Below, one piece after another: positions 53,513 to 63,957 of a stretch of DNA of 64,000 nucleotides. How positions within the stretch are numbered: position 1 is the stretch's first letter; each line of letters begins with the position of its first letter. This stretch comes from Vreelandella sulfidaeris (GTDB taxonomy: Bacteria; Pseudomonadota; Gammaproteobacteria; Pseudomonadales; Halomonadaceae): NCBI GenBank assembly GCA_007182875.1, contig AP019514.1, positions 682,001-746,000 on the forward strand, given 5' to 3'. Position numbers and translations under genes: made by a program. The notes under the pieces were generated by a model. The model saw only the letters and a program-made list of their open reading frames with translations. It had not been told where the DNA came from and did no database searches.

Positions 53513-54189
53513 TCAGGAAAGCTTGTTTAAAAGCGCTTGGGCGGTCGCTTCAGATGAGCCGGGGTTCTGGCCGGTAATTAGCAGGCCGTCGACAAGTACG
53601 TAAGAACTCCAATCATCGCCTTTGCTGTATTGGCCGCCCTGGTCTTTGAGCATGTCTTCGACCAGAAACGGCACCACGTTGGTCAGGCCAACGGCCTCTT
53701 CTTCACTGTTGCTGAAGCCGGTCACTTTGCGGCCAGCCACCAATGGCTTGCCGTCGCTGCCTTTCACATGGCGGAGCACGCCGGGGCATGGCATACCGTT
53801 GCCACTGGCTTGTTGGCTGCCAGGGCAGCCTCGATCAGGCGCACGGAGGTGGCGCTTTCGGCCAGGTCCCACAGCGGGCCGTGGCCGCCGGGGTAGAAGA
53901 CCGCGTCGAATTCGGCGATATCGATATCATCAAGCTTTCGGGTGTTGGCCAGCGCTGCCTGAGCGTCGAGGTCCGCTTGAAAGCGGTTGGTGGCCCTCGG
54001 TTTGGGCGTCCGGCGCATTGCTGCTGGGGTCTAGCGGTGGCTGGCCGCCTTCGGGGAGGCCAGGGTCAGCTCGGCGCCTGCATCCATAAAGGTGTAGTAG
54101 GGCGCGGCCAGCTCTTCGAGCCAGAAGCCGGTTTTGTTGCCTGTATCGCCAAGCTTGTCGTGTGAGGTAACGACGACGAGAATTTTCAT
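53513..54189 (-). CDS. DJ-1/PfpI family class I glutamine amidotransferase-like protein (frame breaks)
   Basis: About 226 residues. Begins MKILVVVTSHDKLGDTGNKTGFWLEELAAPYY with the conserved Glu, then DAVFYPGGHGPLWDL, and the nucleophile elbow VATVCHAPG (Cys near residue 140). This is the Hsp31/HchA-like subgroup acting as chaperone or glyoxalase/deglycase. Breaks near 54045, 54000 and 53778. Its start overlaps the TetR gene stop (ATGA), so it is probably regulated by that TetR and may answer reactive aldehydes or electrophiles (inference). Confidence 0.85.
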
Positions 54190-54841
54190 GATTGCGTCCT
54201 TTCCTGGGTGTGATATGACGTGTGATAGAGAGTTGGAGAGAGATTTAACAGGGCGTAGGTGGCTTTTAAGGCGGCATCCAGCGGTACCCGGTCGCGGGTA
54301 ATTTTGGCGCGCAGACTGGCGCCCAGCCACAGTTGGTAAAGCGTGGTGGCCAGCTCGGTCGCATTGCCTTGTGTACCGGTCAAGCCGGGCAGCGATCCAT
54401 CATCTACGGCTGCCTCAATCGCCAGGGCTAGGCGGGCGATGATGCACTCGGTGCCGCGCTGCAGTACTTGGCGCATACGCTCGGAAAGATCGCTGACTTC
54501 CGCCGCGAGTTTGACCGCCAGGCACTTGCCTCTCGGGTCGCCGTGGTGCTGGGTGTTCCGCCAGTTTGTCCAGTAGCTCGTCAGACGTTCGGCGTTGGAA
54601 ACCCCTGGCTGGCTCAAGCACTCTTCCAGCTGGGTGAGGTAACCGGTGAAGTAGTCTTCCAGCAGCGCTTCGCCAAAAGCTTCCTTGGAGCCGAAGTAGT
54701 GATAAAGGAGCCTTTGGGCACCCCGGCGGCCTTAAGGATCTCGTTAAGACCCACCGCCGAGAAGCCTCTGCCAGCGATAATAAGCTGGCCGGTGTGGAGG
54801 ATATGCTGCCGAACATCGCCGGTCGCTGGTGTCGTGTTCAT
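54186..54841 (-). CDS. TetR/AcrR family regulator (frame breaks)
   Basis: About 218 residues. The helix-turn-helix is GFSAVGLNEILKAAGVPKGSFYHYFGSKEAFGEALLEDYF (about 26-65), similar to the NemR/AcuR subgroup. Breaks near 54705 and 54545 are T/G-run errors. It overlaps the DJ-1 gene by 4 bp and so is likely autoregulated with it. The inducer is not known. Confidence 0.85.
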
Positions 54842-54862
54842 AAAAGACAGCTTACGCCTTAT

Positions 54863-54877
54863 TAGACCAGTCGTCTA
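54863..54877. promoter_or_regulatory. Palindrome upstream of the TetR gene
   Basis: TAGAC-CAGTC-GTCTA lies 22 bp before the TetR start on the minus strand, followed by a half-site-like GGACGTCTA. It is the expected operator for the TetR protein, by position and symmetry. Confidence 0.6.
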
Positions 54878-54891
54878 GATGGCTAGGACGT

Positions 54892-55400
54892 CTACTCCCA
54901 CAGCGATTTGAGTGGCCCGCCTACCGGGGTGTTCTCGGGTAAGGTGACGGAAGCTACTCGCGCTTGGGCTGCCTCAAGCTGTGCTGGGTCGCCGCGCTCT
55001 ATCTCCGGGTCTTGCCCCGGTGGGTAGGCGCCTACCATACAGAAATCATCGTCTGATTCTATGCTGGCATGCCCAACCCCGGCTGGAAGCACCAGCACAT
55101 CGCCCGCGCTTAGCACCGTCTCGCGGCCGTTAGGGCCACCCAGCCGTGCCCGGGCTTGTCCGCGGAAGATGCCCAATGCCTCGTGGGCGGTGGAGTGAAA
55201 GTGGTCAAAGTCATAGGGTGATAGCGCCACGCTGGCGGCCAGCCGTGGCGCTTAAACATGCTTTCAAACGCGTCAGCCAGTTCATCTGCATCGCTGGTGT
55301 CGAGAACTTGGCGGTAAACCAGCACCGGCAGTGGGGAGTTGGGATAGCCGGTCGTGTCATCGCTATCAAAATGGAGTAATTCGGGCTGCGGAATAGACAT
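54892..55400 (-). CDS. YjlB-like cupin protein (one frame break)
   Basis: About 170 residues. The N-terminus (PELLHFDSDDTTGYPNSPLPVLVYRQVL) is typical of YjlB. The cupin core shows HFHSTAHEALGIFRGQARARLGG with metal-binding His/Glu and DVLVLPAGVGHASIE. One C is missing near 55217. AATGAGGAGG precedes the ATG. The substrate is unknown. It lies upstream of the TetR gene on the same strand, 50 bp away, and may be transcribed with it. Confidence 0.8.
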
Positions 55401-55432
55401 CTTGGCCTCCTCATTGGGTGTTCTTTCAGCAT

Positions 55433-55527
55433 CGTCTTTAAAGCTCGGTCTTTAAAACCAGGTCTTTAAAACATAGCCTTTAAAACATGGTCTTCAACAT
55501 AGTCTTTAACATGGTCTTTAACATAGC
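55433..55527. repeat. Degenerate 11-15-bp tandem repeat
   Basis: At least six units around GGTCTTTAAAACATA: CGGTCTTTAAAACCA, GGTCTTTAAAACATA, GCCTTTAAAACAT, GGTCTTCAACATA, GTCTTTAACAT, GGTCTTTAACATA. It fills the divergent promoter region between the cupin and exporter genes. Confidence 0.8.
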
Positions 55528-55676
55528 CGAGCTATCCGATAAGAGACTGACCGATTATTCGGTGGATCACCGCCAAGCAGCGTATCCCTCATTTTCTGTC
55601 CGATTGCCTTGAGGGCGTCAATCGGTATCATAGAGTTGAGGTTGTCCATCATTACGCCACTTTACCGCGAGCTGCT

Positions 55677-56870
55677 ATGAGCCAATCAAAACGCCCTTCA
55701 TTGTGGTGCTGAGCCTGGCTCTGACCATGATGCTGGGCCCGTTTTCCATGGATACGTACCTGCCGGCCTTTCCGGTTATTGGCGAATCGCTGGGGGTATC
55801 ACAGCAGGCGGTATCGCTGAGCGTATCGGTGTATATATTCGCGATGGCGTTGGGTCAGTTAATCGGCGGTGCGCTTTCGGACCGCTTCGGACGACAGCGT
55901 GTTCTGATGAGTGGACTGGTGATTTTTGCGCTCTCAAGCATTGTCATCGGTATGGCGGATTCCTTGAACACCCTGCTTGGCGGGCGGGCAGTTCAGGCCA
56001 TTGGCGCTGGTTTGACCCTGGTATCGGTACCGGCGCTGGTACGCGACCGGGTAGCGGGCCGCGACGCTGCAAAACTGTTCTCGATGATGGGCTTTATCAT
56101 GGTGCTGGCGCCGGGTATTGCGCCTAGCGTAGGCAGCGCGATTCTGACGCTGGGCTCCTGGCACTATATTTTCTTCGCCTTGGCGGCGTACGCGCTGCTG
56201 CTGGTGCCGTTACTGGTGCGGGTGCTTTTACCGGCAAGGGTAAGGTGTCGCGAGCGAAAAGCCCTAAAATGAGCTTGTTGGCGCGTTACAAACTGGTGCT
56301 AACGACAAAGCCTGCGCTGCCGTTCATCGTTTGGCAGGCGGGCTCTTTTCCACCCTGATTATGTTCATCACCTACGCCTCCTTTATCTATCAGGGGCACT
56401 TCGGCCAGTCGCCTTCGAGCTTTTCGATGCTGTTTGCAGCTAACATCATCGCGATGCTTATCTTCAATATCTTCAATCGTGTGCTGCTTTCCAGGCTGCC
56501 GTCGTTGCGTATCCTACAATTGGCGACGGGCTGTCAGGGCGGTCGGCATGCTGTTGCTGGTGATGGCCGCCTTCATGGAGTGGCCGCTGTACGCTTTCCT
56601 GCCCGCTATGATGCTGACCATCGGCGCGGTGGGGCGATCTCGCCGAATATTCAGGCCTGCTTTTTGGAGTTCTTTCCCACCAGCGGTGGCACGGCCGCAG
56701 CGCTTCTGGGTGCTGCCCAGTTCGGTATCGCCGGGATCTTAAGCGCGCTATCCGCCATGCTGCCGCATACGCTTGAATCGATCATCCTGGCCATGGCCGC
56801 CTGTGGTTTGGTGGCGTATCTAATGCTGGCCCGCTCGATCATCAAAGGGCGTGCCGCCGTCGAGGCGTAA
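55677..56870 (+). CDS. Bcr/CflA family MFS multidrug (possibly siderophore) exporter, frame breaks
   Basis: About 397 residues, twelve helices. Helix 1 carries LALTMMLGPFSMDTYLPAFP and the helix 2-3 loop GQLIGGALSDRFGRQRVLMSG is the MFS signature. Start ATG 55677 (MSQSKTPFIVVL); one A is missing near 55696, and breaks occur near 56237, 56333, 56535 and 56636. It converges with the siderophore ABC ATPase gene, 4 bp apart; export of a siderophore is conceivable but only by neighbourhood. Confidence 0.83.
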
Positions 56871-56874
56871 GGCG

Positions 56875-57683
56875 TCAGGCCTTGCTGACTTCTTTGCCAT
56901 GTCGCCCCAGCGGTATCATCATCGGTTTGCCGGTCACCGGGTCTTCTATCACTCGGCTTTCCAGGCCAAATACCTCCCGCACCATCTGCTCGGTCAGGAT
57001 CTCCTCCGGCGGGCCTACTGCATAAACATCGCCGTTGGCCATGGCGACCAGCTGGTCGGCATAACGGGCAGCCAGGTTCAGCTCGTGGAGCACCATCACA
57101 ATAGTCGTGCCGCGCTCGCGGTTGAGATCGGTGAGCAGATCAAGCACTTCGATCTGGTGATTGATATCTAGAAAGGTAGTGGGTTCATCAAGCAGCAGCA
57201 CGTCGGTTTGTTGGGCCAGCGCCATGGCGATCCATACCCGTTGCCGCTGCCCGCCGGAAAGCTCGTCCACGTGGCGTTCGGCCAGCTCGCTCATCTGTGT
57301 GGCGGCCAACGCCTCGGCCACGGCAGATTCGTCCGCCGCGCTCCAACGCTTGAAAAGCCCCTGGTGCGGGTGGCGGCCACGGCTGACCAGTTCAAGCACG
57401 CTGATGCCTTCCGGGGCGATGGGTGATTGCGGTAGGAACCCCAGCTGCTGCGCCAGGCGGCGGGTGGGCATTTGATGAATGGCATCATTATCTAGCAGCA
57501 CGCTGCCCTGGGCGGGCGTCAGTAGCCTCGAAAGCACACGCAAAGGGTCGATTTTCCGCAGGCGTTGGCGCCCACAATGGCGGTTGTCTGACCGGCAGGC
57601 ACCGTCAAGCTAACGCCATCGAGAATGGTGCGTTCCCCATAGCCTGCCACCAGGCCCTGGGCGAGTAGTGAACAAGCGCTCAT
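56875..57683 (-). CDS. Iron-siderophore ABC transporter ATP-binding protein (FepC/FecE type)
   Basis: About 269 residues. Walker A is GANACGKST, the Q-loop is in LGFLPQSP, the signature is LSGGQRQRVWIAMALAQ and Walker B is VLLLDEPTTFLD with the switch His in VLHELN. One break near 57540. It is the last gene of the receptor-binding protein-permease-permease-ATPase operon on the minus strand, overlapping the permease stop by 4 bp. Confidence 0.92.
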
Positions 57684-58723
57684 AGGGTGCCTTGAGTTTT
57701 GTTGTCGCGAACGATGAGATACAAGAGATAAGGCGCGCCCAGCACACCGGTCACGATGCCGACCGGATAGCGGGCGGGGAGCAGAAACTGGCCCGCGTAA
57801 TCGCCCAGCAGCACCAGTAGGGCACCCACTAACGCGGAAGGCACCAGCAACGAGCCGTTGCGGCCCATCAGCCGTGCCGCAATGGGCCCCGAAAGAAACG
57901 CCACGAAGGCCACCGGCCCCGATACCGCGGTGGCAAACGCCACCAGCGCAACGGCGGTAATGACCACGACAGCGCGCGTGACGGCTAGGCGAACGCCCAG
58001 CCCGGCGGCCAGGTCATCGCCCATGCGCAGGGTTTCCAGGTCGCGTCGGCGGCTTAGTAGCAGCCCGCCGAACAGCAGCAGGGCGATGAACAGCGGCAGC
58101 GCCTGGTCCAACTGCGCGCCGTTGACACTGCCGGTGATCCAGCGCAGAGCTTCTTGCAGTGTCCAGCTTGGGGCGCGCATCAGCAGGTAAGCGGTGATAC
58201 TTTGCAGCATGGCGGCCAGACCAATACCGATCAGGATTAGCCGCCCGCCGGCCACGCCCTGGCGCCAGGAGAGCGTGTAGATCAGAAGCGCCACGCCCAG
58301 TCCCGCGGCAATCGCCACCAGCGAAACCGCCGGGCCGCTTAGCGAGAGCACCACAATGGCAAACACGGCGCCGGTGCTCGCGCCGGTACTGATGCCGATG
58401 ATGTCGGGGCTGGCCAGCGGGTTACGCAGCATGGTCTGAAAGGCGATGCCGCCCAGGCCAAAACAAGCGCCCACCAGCACGGATACTACGGCTCTTGGCA
58501 AGCGCAGCTCGCGCACGGTAAAGCTTGCCCCCGGCACGTCGGCGCCGCCCAGCACGCGCAACACCGTGGAAAGTGGCGTAAAGGATTGCCCGAGCATCAG
58601 GGTTAACAGCACGCCTGCTAGAAGACAGGCGGAAAGCACCGCCAAAATGCGAACGCGGTGCTTAGCGTTTGCCCGGCGAATATGTCGGAAGTGGCTGATC
58701 GCATTGAGGGGCGTCTGGTTCAT
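57680..58723 (-). CDS. Iron-siderophore ABC transporter permease (FepG/FecD type)
   Basis: 347 residues, intact, about nine to ten helices. FecCD features: PRAVVSVLVGACFGLGGIAFQTMLRNPLASPDIIGISTGAS and, near the C-terminus, GPVAFVAFLSGPIAARLMG, the latter forming the EAA-like contact with the ATPase. Overlaps both neighbours by 4 bp. Confidence 0.92.
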   Translation of the reverse strand: MNQTPLNAISHFRHIRRANAKHRVRILAVLSACLLAGVLLTLMLGQSFTPLSTVLRVLGGADVPGASFTVRELRLPRAVVSVLVGACFGLGGIAFQTMLRNPLASPDIIGISTGASTGAVFAIVVLSLSGPAVSLVAIAAGLGVALLIYTLSWRQGVAGGRLILIGIGLAAMLQSITAYLLMRAPSWTLQEALRWITGSVNGAQLDQALPLFIALLLFGGLLLSRRRDLETLRMGDDLAAGLGVRLAVTRAVVVITAVALVAFATAVSGPVAFVAFLSGPIAARLMGRNGSLLVPSALVGALLVLLGDYAGQFLLPARYPVGIVTGVLGAPYLLYLIVRDNKTQGTL

Positions 58724-59794
58724 AACGCGCCTACTTTGCGATTGCGAACAATCCAGATAAACACCGGCGCGCCGATAAAGGCGGTGACGATGCCTACATC
58801 CAGCTCTGATGGTGAGCCACTAGCCTCCCGGCGACATCTGAAAATATCAACAGTACCGCGCCGCCCAGGGCAGAGAAGGGCAGCAGCCAGCGATAGTCGC
58901 CACCCACTAGCAGGCGGCAGGCGTGGGGTACGACTAAACCGACAAAGCCAATCGGCCCGCATACGGCGGTAATCGGCCCGCACAGCAGTACCGCGCCGAT
59001 AGCCGACATGGCCCGGGCCACGGCCACCTTTTCGCCCAGCCCGGCGGCGGTGTCATCACCCAGCGCCAGCATATTGAGTTTACGCGCAGCGAGCAGGGTG
59101 ATGACAAACCCGGTGAGTAGAAAAGGGAGTACCGGCAGCAGTTGGTCATAGGTCGCGCCGCCCACGCCACCCACCAGCCAGGATTGCACCAACCCGCCGA
59201 TATCGCCGCGCGGCAGCACCACGGCGGTGGCCAGCGAGCTGAGTGCCGCGGTAATAGCCGCCCCGCCAGCGCCAATCTGAGCGGCGTGGCGCCGCCTCGG
59301 CCAAGACTGGCAATCGCGTAAACCGCGCAGGCGGCGATCGCGGCGCCGGTAATGGCGGTCCAAATGTAACTGGTCGTCTCGTCGATTCCGAACCAGACGA
59401 TACCGATTACTACCGCCAGCGCCGCTCCGGCGTTAACACCAGAAGGCCGGGGTCCGCTAGCGGGTTGCGGGTCAAACCCTGCATGACCCCGCCGGAAACC
59501 CCCAACGCAGCCCCGGCAAGCATGGCAAGCAATGTGCGTGGAAGTCGGCTCGCCACGGCGGCATCGCCAATGGTTTTCCACTTGGCCGCTCAGCGCGGCG
59601 GCAATTTCCTGCCAACCCACTTCCCGGGCACCAAAAGCGACGGAAAGCATTAATCCCAGCATAAGCAAAGCCAGCAGCAATAGGCCGCCAGCAATACGTG
59701 AGTTCAGTTTGCTGCGCTGCTGGGCGACGCCAGGGTCAGTTACCTTAGCGCGGCTAGTCTGACTTGCGTGCGGCTTCTGAGAGAAGGTCTGCAT
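58720..59794 (-). CDS. Iron-siderophore ABC transporter permease (FepD/FecC type), frame breaks
   Basis: About 358 residues in several frames: [68 protein letters not shown] and [19 protein letters not shown]. Breaks near 59570, 59445, 59285 and 58800. Start taken at 59794 (MQTFSQKPH), which overlaps the end of the binding-protein gene by about 40 bp. It pairs with the FepG-type permease. Confidence 0.88.
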
Positions 59795-60733
59795 AATCAT
59801 CCAGCAACCATGAAATTGACATTGGGGTGGGGTTGGCCGCCGTGCCCAGCGGGGTATTGCCGAGCAGGACAACAGCGCCGTTTTCCACCACTGGCAGCCG
59901 GGAGGTGAGCGGGTGGGCGTTGAGCTGATCGATCAGCGGCTGGCCGCCGTAGGTGACGAGAATATCCACGTCATTAAGCTCGTCGATCAATTCAGAACTG
60001 ATTTCGCCAGCGAATTTGCCAGGCGTGGAGTTCTGCTTGACCACCTCGGGGATTCCAGTCCTAGGTCGTGGAAAACCGCACCCGTGCGTCGTTATCGGTG
60101 TAGAACGAAATGCGGCCCAGGTTGGTGGGGTCGAGGTGGGTCACGAACATGGCCGTCTTGCCTGCCAGTTCGGGGTGGTTGTCGGCGGTGTCGGCAATCT
60201 GCGCTTCGAGTTCTTCAACGAGCGCTTGGCCTTCCTCCGCCATGCCCATGCCTGTGCTATTCAGGCGGATCATGTCGCGCCAGTCGGTCGCCCAGGGCCT
60301 TCTGGGTAGGCCACTACCGGGGCAATCTGGCTCAAGGTGGTGTAATCCGCCTGACTAAGCCCCGAGTAGGCGGCCAGAATCACATCGGGTTGGCTTTCGG
60401 CCACGGCTTCAAAATCAATGCCGTCACCTTCATCGAACAGGGCGGGGCGTTGCGCCCAGCTCTTCGCCGGGCGTCCACCCAGGGCAGCAGACCGTTGCCG
60501 TTTTCATCGCCAAAGTTGGCGGCGGCAAAGCCGACCGGCACCACGCCAAGTGCCAGCGGCACTTCGTGGTTGGCCCAAGCCACGGTCGCTACCCGCTCGG
60601 GCTTCTCGGAAAGCATCGTGGTGCCCAGGGTGTGCTCGATTTCCAAGGGGTAGGATTGGGCACTTGCTGTACCAACACTGACCGATGCTAGTAGCGCGAC
60701 GCAAAGAGTCTTGCTGTCATGAAGCCATGTCAT
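59754..60733 (-). CDS. Iron-siderophore periplasmic binding protein (FepB/FecB type), frame breaks
   Basis: About 326 residues. An N-terminal signal peptide (WLHDSKTLCVALLASVSVG then ASA-Q as likely cleavage site) is followed by the class III binding fold: HTLGTTMLSEKPERVATVAWANHEVPLALGVVPVGF, DFEAVAESQPDVILAAYSGLS, DIDILVTYGG-like and NGAVVLLGN. Start chosen at the ATG 60733 after GGAGATT. Breaks near 60465, 60300 and 60065. It delivers ferric-siderophore to the permeases. Confidence 0.88.
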
Positions 60734-60755
60734 TGTCCAATCTCCTGCAAGCGAT

Positions 60756-60789
60756 ACGACCTCCATCCGGTATGCCGGGTGGAGGTCGT
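60756..60789 (-). terminator. Strong hairpin between receptor and binding-protein genes
   Basis: ACGACCTCCA-TCCGG pairs with CCGGG-TGGAGGTCGT, a 15-bp stem with one wobble and loop TATG. There is no clear U-tract. It lies 31 bp after the receptor stop and 23 bp before the binding-protein ATG. It may be an attenuator or an mRNA-stabilising stem that sets receptor expression above that of the transporter. Confidence 0.6.
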
Positions 60790-60819
60790 TGCTCGATATA
60801 AGCGTGAAGGGCGGCTGGG

Positions 60820-63017
60820 TTAGAACGCGTAGCGCAGCGTCGAAGAGATGCTGGCCGGTTCACCGTAAACGCCGTAGCCTGCGACATTGCTGTAGTATTT
60901 CTCGTCGAACAGGTTCTTGACGTTGACCTGAAGCGACAAGTCCGGTGTGAACTGATAGCGGCCGAAAAGATTGACCAGGGCGTAGCTATCCTGCTCGAAT
61001 TCGCTGGGTATACCGGCCGGAGTGCTAAGGTCGCCAGCAAAGAGGCTGCTCTGCCAGCTAACCCCGCCGCCCACGGTTAGCTCTCGTTTCTGCGGCACGT
61101 TGTAGCTGGCAAACAGGTTAAACAGCGAACGCGGCTGGTTAATGTTGAACGAGTCATCGTCAGCCTTTGCGGTGAAATGGGAGTAGCCAACAGTCATGTC
61201 CAAGTCATCGGTCATCGCGCCGCTCAGCTCCACCTCAAATCCTTCGCTCACCACGCCGTCGGCGGCTGAATAGAACGTCTCGGTTTGGCCTGGGCTCATC
61301 GGGAGGGCCGCGGCGACGTTGTCCTGCTCGATGCGGAATACCGAGAAGGAGCCGTTCAGCAGTCCGTCAAACCAGGCGGCTTTAAGTCCGGTCTCGTAGT
61401 TTTGCCGATCACTGGGTCCAGATAGCTGCCGCTGGCATCGCGGTAATTTTGCGGCTCGAAAATCTCGGTGTAGCTGGCAAAGGCCGAATAGGTATCATTG
61501 AAATCAAACACTACACCGCCATAAGGCGTGACTTCGTACTTGCTCTGGCTATCCAGGCTGCGGAATAGCGTCATTCCGTCCCATTCGGTGTAGCGCGCCC
61601 CTATAATCAGCGCCAGTGGGTCCGCTAGAGAAGCGTGATGCGGTATAAACAGCTTTCTGACGTGTACTGGATGCCTCGGATGGTACAAATGCGGGCCAAC
61701 CCTCGTTGGGCGCGCTGCCATCCCAGTTATTGAAGTCATCAACACTGAAACCGCTAATGAAGGTGTTTTCGTAGTCGTTGGTTTGGTCACTGTAGCTGCC
61801 GCCGATGACCAACTCATGTTCGCGGCCTAACAGCGTAAATGGCCCGCTGGCCTGGGCATCAACAGAGTCGACTTCCCGGTGCCCACGGTTCCATCCTGTG
61901 AAAAAGCTGACGCCGCTGCCATCGGCTCGATCCGGCAGTGTTCCTTCCACATAGGGATAGGCCAGCTTGCCGTCCATATCGGTTTCTTCATGAGTACCCA
62001 CTACCCGAACTTGCCAGTCATTGTCGAACCGGTGGCTGATTTCAGCGAATACTTTCTCGGACTCGAAATCGTAGTAAGACCAGTCTGGCGCCACGCTGAA
62101 CGAACGCGAGTAGTCCGTCTCGCTGCCATCGCTATACCAAAGCGGTAAGCCGCCCCAGGTGGGAGAGGAAGTATGGCTGTCTTGATAGTCGAAGCCTATC
62201 GAGAGTGTGGTGGACTCCGTTACATCAGCATCGATAACGCCGTAGCCGAACGTGCGGCGTTTGTCCTGACGGTCAAGATGCGCGCCACCTTCTTCATAAC
62301 CGCCGATAAATCGTGCGCGTACATCGCCAGAGGCCGTCAGAGGTGTGGTCACATCGAGGGTACTGCCACGTTTATCCCAACTGCCCAGCGTACCGGAGAT
62401 GGAGCCGGTAAGTTCGCGGCTGTCGGCGTGCTTGCGCACGAAGTTAACTGACGCCCCGGATTACCCGAGCCGCTGACCAGCCCGTTGGCACCACGTATTA
62501 CCTCGACTCGATCATAGATCGCTGTATTGAGGCGGCCTTCGCCGAAGTACCAGCGGTTGTCGGTGTTAAGGGTCGGAATACCATCGTACTGAAAGCTGTT
62601 GATGCGGAAGCCGCGCGATGAAAAGCTGACGCGCTCACTGTCTACGTTGCGCGTTGAAATGCCAGTGGTGTTGCTCAGCACTTCTTCGATGGAGTTTAGG
62701 TTCTGATCTCGTATGCGCTGTTCAGTGACGATACTGATCGCCTGAGGCAGCTCTTTCTGGCTAAGTGTCAAACCGGTGCCAGCGTTAGTGCTACGTCGCG
62801 TGTAGCCGACATTCTCATAGAGATTGGTGCCGGTGACGGTCAGGGTGCCTAATGCTTCGGCATCGTTGGATTGGGCCAGCGCGCCGTTCGACATGAACAG
62901 GGCGGTAGCGATAAATGCGGTAAGCGAGATACCCCGAAGTGAGGAGGAAACTGCCAACGAGTCTTTGGGTGCTCGAAGCCGCTTCATAGTCGAAACATGA
63001 AGTGAAGACGTTTTCAT
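60820..63017 (-). CDS. TonB-dependent siderophore receptor (frame breaks)
   Basis: About 732 residues. Signal peptide (LTAFIATALFMSNGALAQ). The TonB-box-like LGTLTVTG is followed by the plug: ELPQAISIVTEQRIRDQNLNSIEEVLSNTTGIS and [29 protein letters not shown]. A long beta-barrel follows, ending NLFDEKYYSNVAGYG and STLRYAF with the terminal Phe for BAM insertion. Breaks near 62455, 61640 and 61395. It matches FhuE/FpvA-type siderophore receptors, so the ligand is likely a hydroxamate or mixed ferric siderophore, not determined. First gene of the uptake operon. Confidence 0.92.
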
Positions 63018-63106
63018 AGGATCCCTTGCGCCACTTGCTTATTAATTTTAGGTAATTAAATAACGAAGTGATCATATAAAAACGGTTCCCAAATGTAAAT
63101 GCGCGT

Positions 63107-63125
63107 GAGAATGTTTAGTATTTGT
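63107..63125 (-). promoter_or_regulatory. Weak Fur-box-like sequence upstream of the receptor
   Basis: GAGAATGTTTAGTATTTGT agrees with the 19-bp Fur consensus at about 11 positions and lies 90 bp upstream of the receptor start. The match is marginal; iron regulation is expected from function more than shown by the site. Confidence 0.3.
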
Positions 63126-63250
63126 GAATGATGCTTGATTGTCGCAGCAGGGATTCCTAAAAGGGAAAAAACATGAAGAGCAACTAACGTCACTACTCCC
63201 TACTGAAGGCAGCAAAGCAAGGCGGGGAAGGGGCGTTAGCGCCATTAGCA

Positions 63251-63273
63251 ACTACCGAGATTTTCTCGGTAGT
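63251..63273. terminator. Hairpin after the DUF697-like gene
   Basis: Perfect stem ACTACCGAGA / TCTCGGTAGT with loop TTT, 61 bp past the stop on the minus strand; a second small palindrome GGCGTTAGCGCC lies just before it (63233-63244). Confidence 0.65.
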
Positions 63274-63333
63274 GCACCAGATGGGGGAAATGCCGCGCGT
63301 TAAACGGCGTTACGTTAGCCAGTACTACCAGTC

Positions 63334-63885
63334 CTAATATAGGTGCGAGCTATCTTGATTAGGCTCTCGGTATTCTGATTCTAACGCTGATTCAATCACG
63401 ACGGCTGTTTCAAATCTCTCATTTTCCAGAGCCGCTAATGCAATTTCAAAGCAGTCATCGATATGACTGTTACCCATGTACTTCATGGCGGTAAAGCTAA
63501 TGCTGCCGGCTACGGCGCTGCCAACGAAGGGCACGAACTTAGAAACATTCTTTGCGGCTACCTTGCCTGCCATCTTATTAAGTAACAGCACGATCAGTTT
63601 TCTGGTGATGTATTTGCCAGCCATTTTGCTGCCAGTATTGGAAATGGCGGTCATCACAAAGAGTTTGGACTCAACGTCCAGGCTGTCGATTTGCTCAGGC
63701 GACAGCCCAAATTTTTCGTTAATTTTAGGGATTAGCCGCATCAATATAGCCACGTCAGAACCTATATCGAGCCCCGGTATGGGAATGATGGCGGTGCCTG
63801 CGGAAAGGCTTGAACTCCTCGTGACCATCGATTGACATGACTTTCGGATGGCTTCGAGCTCTTCGATTGACTGGATCATATACAA
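63334..63885 (-). CDS. DUF697-like membrane-associated protein
   Basis: 183 residues, intact. Glycine-rich hydrophobic helices resemble DUF697/YcjF-type proteins: SSSLSAGTAIIPIPGLDIGSDVAILMRLIPKINEKFGLS and KFVPFVGSAVAGSISFTAMKYMG. The C-terminus is acidic and polar. No enzymatic motif. DUF697 domains often accompany GTPases, but none is in view here. Start at 63885 (MYMIQSIEEL) or 63879. Confidence 0.55.
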   Translation of the reverse strand: MYMIQSIEELEAIRKSCQSMVTRSSSLSAGTAIIPIPGLDIGSDVAILMRLIPKINEKFGLSPEQIDSLDVESKLFVMTAISNTGSKMAGKYITRKLIVLLLNKMAGKVAAKNVSKFVPFVGSAVAGSISFTAMKYMGNSHIDDCFEIALAALENERFETAVVIESALESEYREPNQDSSHLY

Positions 63886-63908
63886 CCTTGTTTAGATCAA
63901 ATAGGAAA

Positions 63909-63933
63909 GGCGGCAGCCTTTGCGACTGCCGCC
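63909..63933 (-). terminator. Terminator between the last two minus-strand genes
   Basis: GGCGGCAG / CTGCCGCC with a 9-base loop, followed on the minus strand by TTTCCTATTT. It ends the gene that runs off the window. Confidence 0.8.
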
Positions 63934-63957
63934 TCATCACGCTGTTAGTGAGGCATC

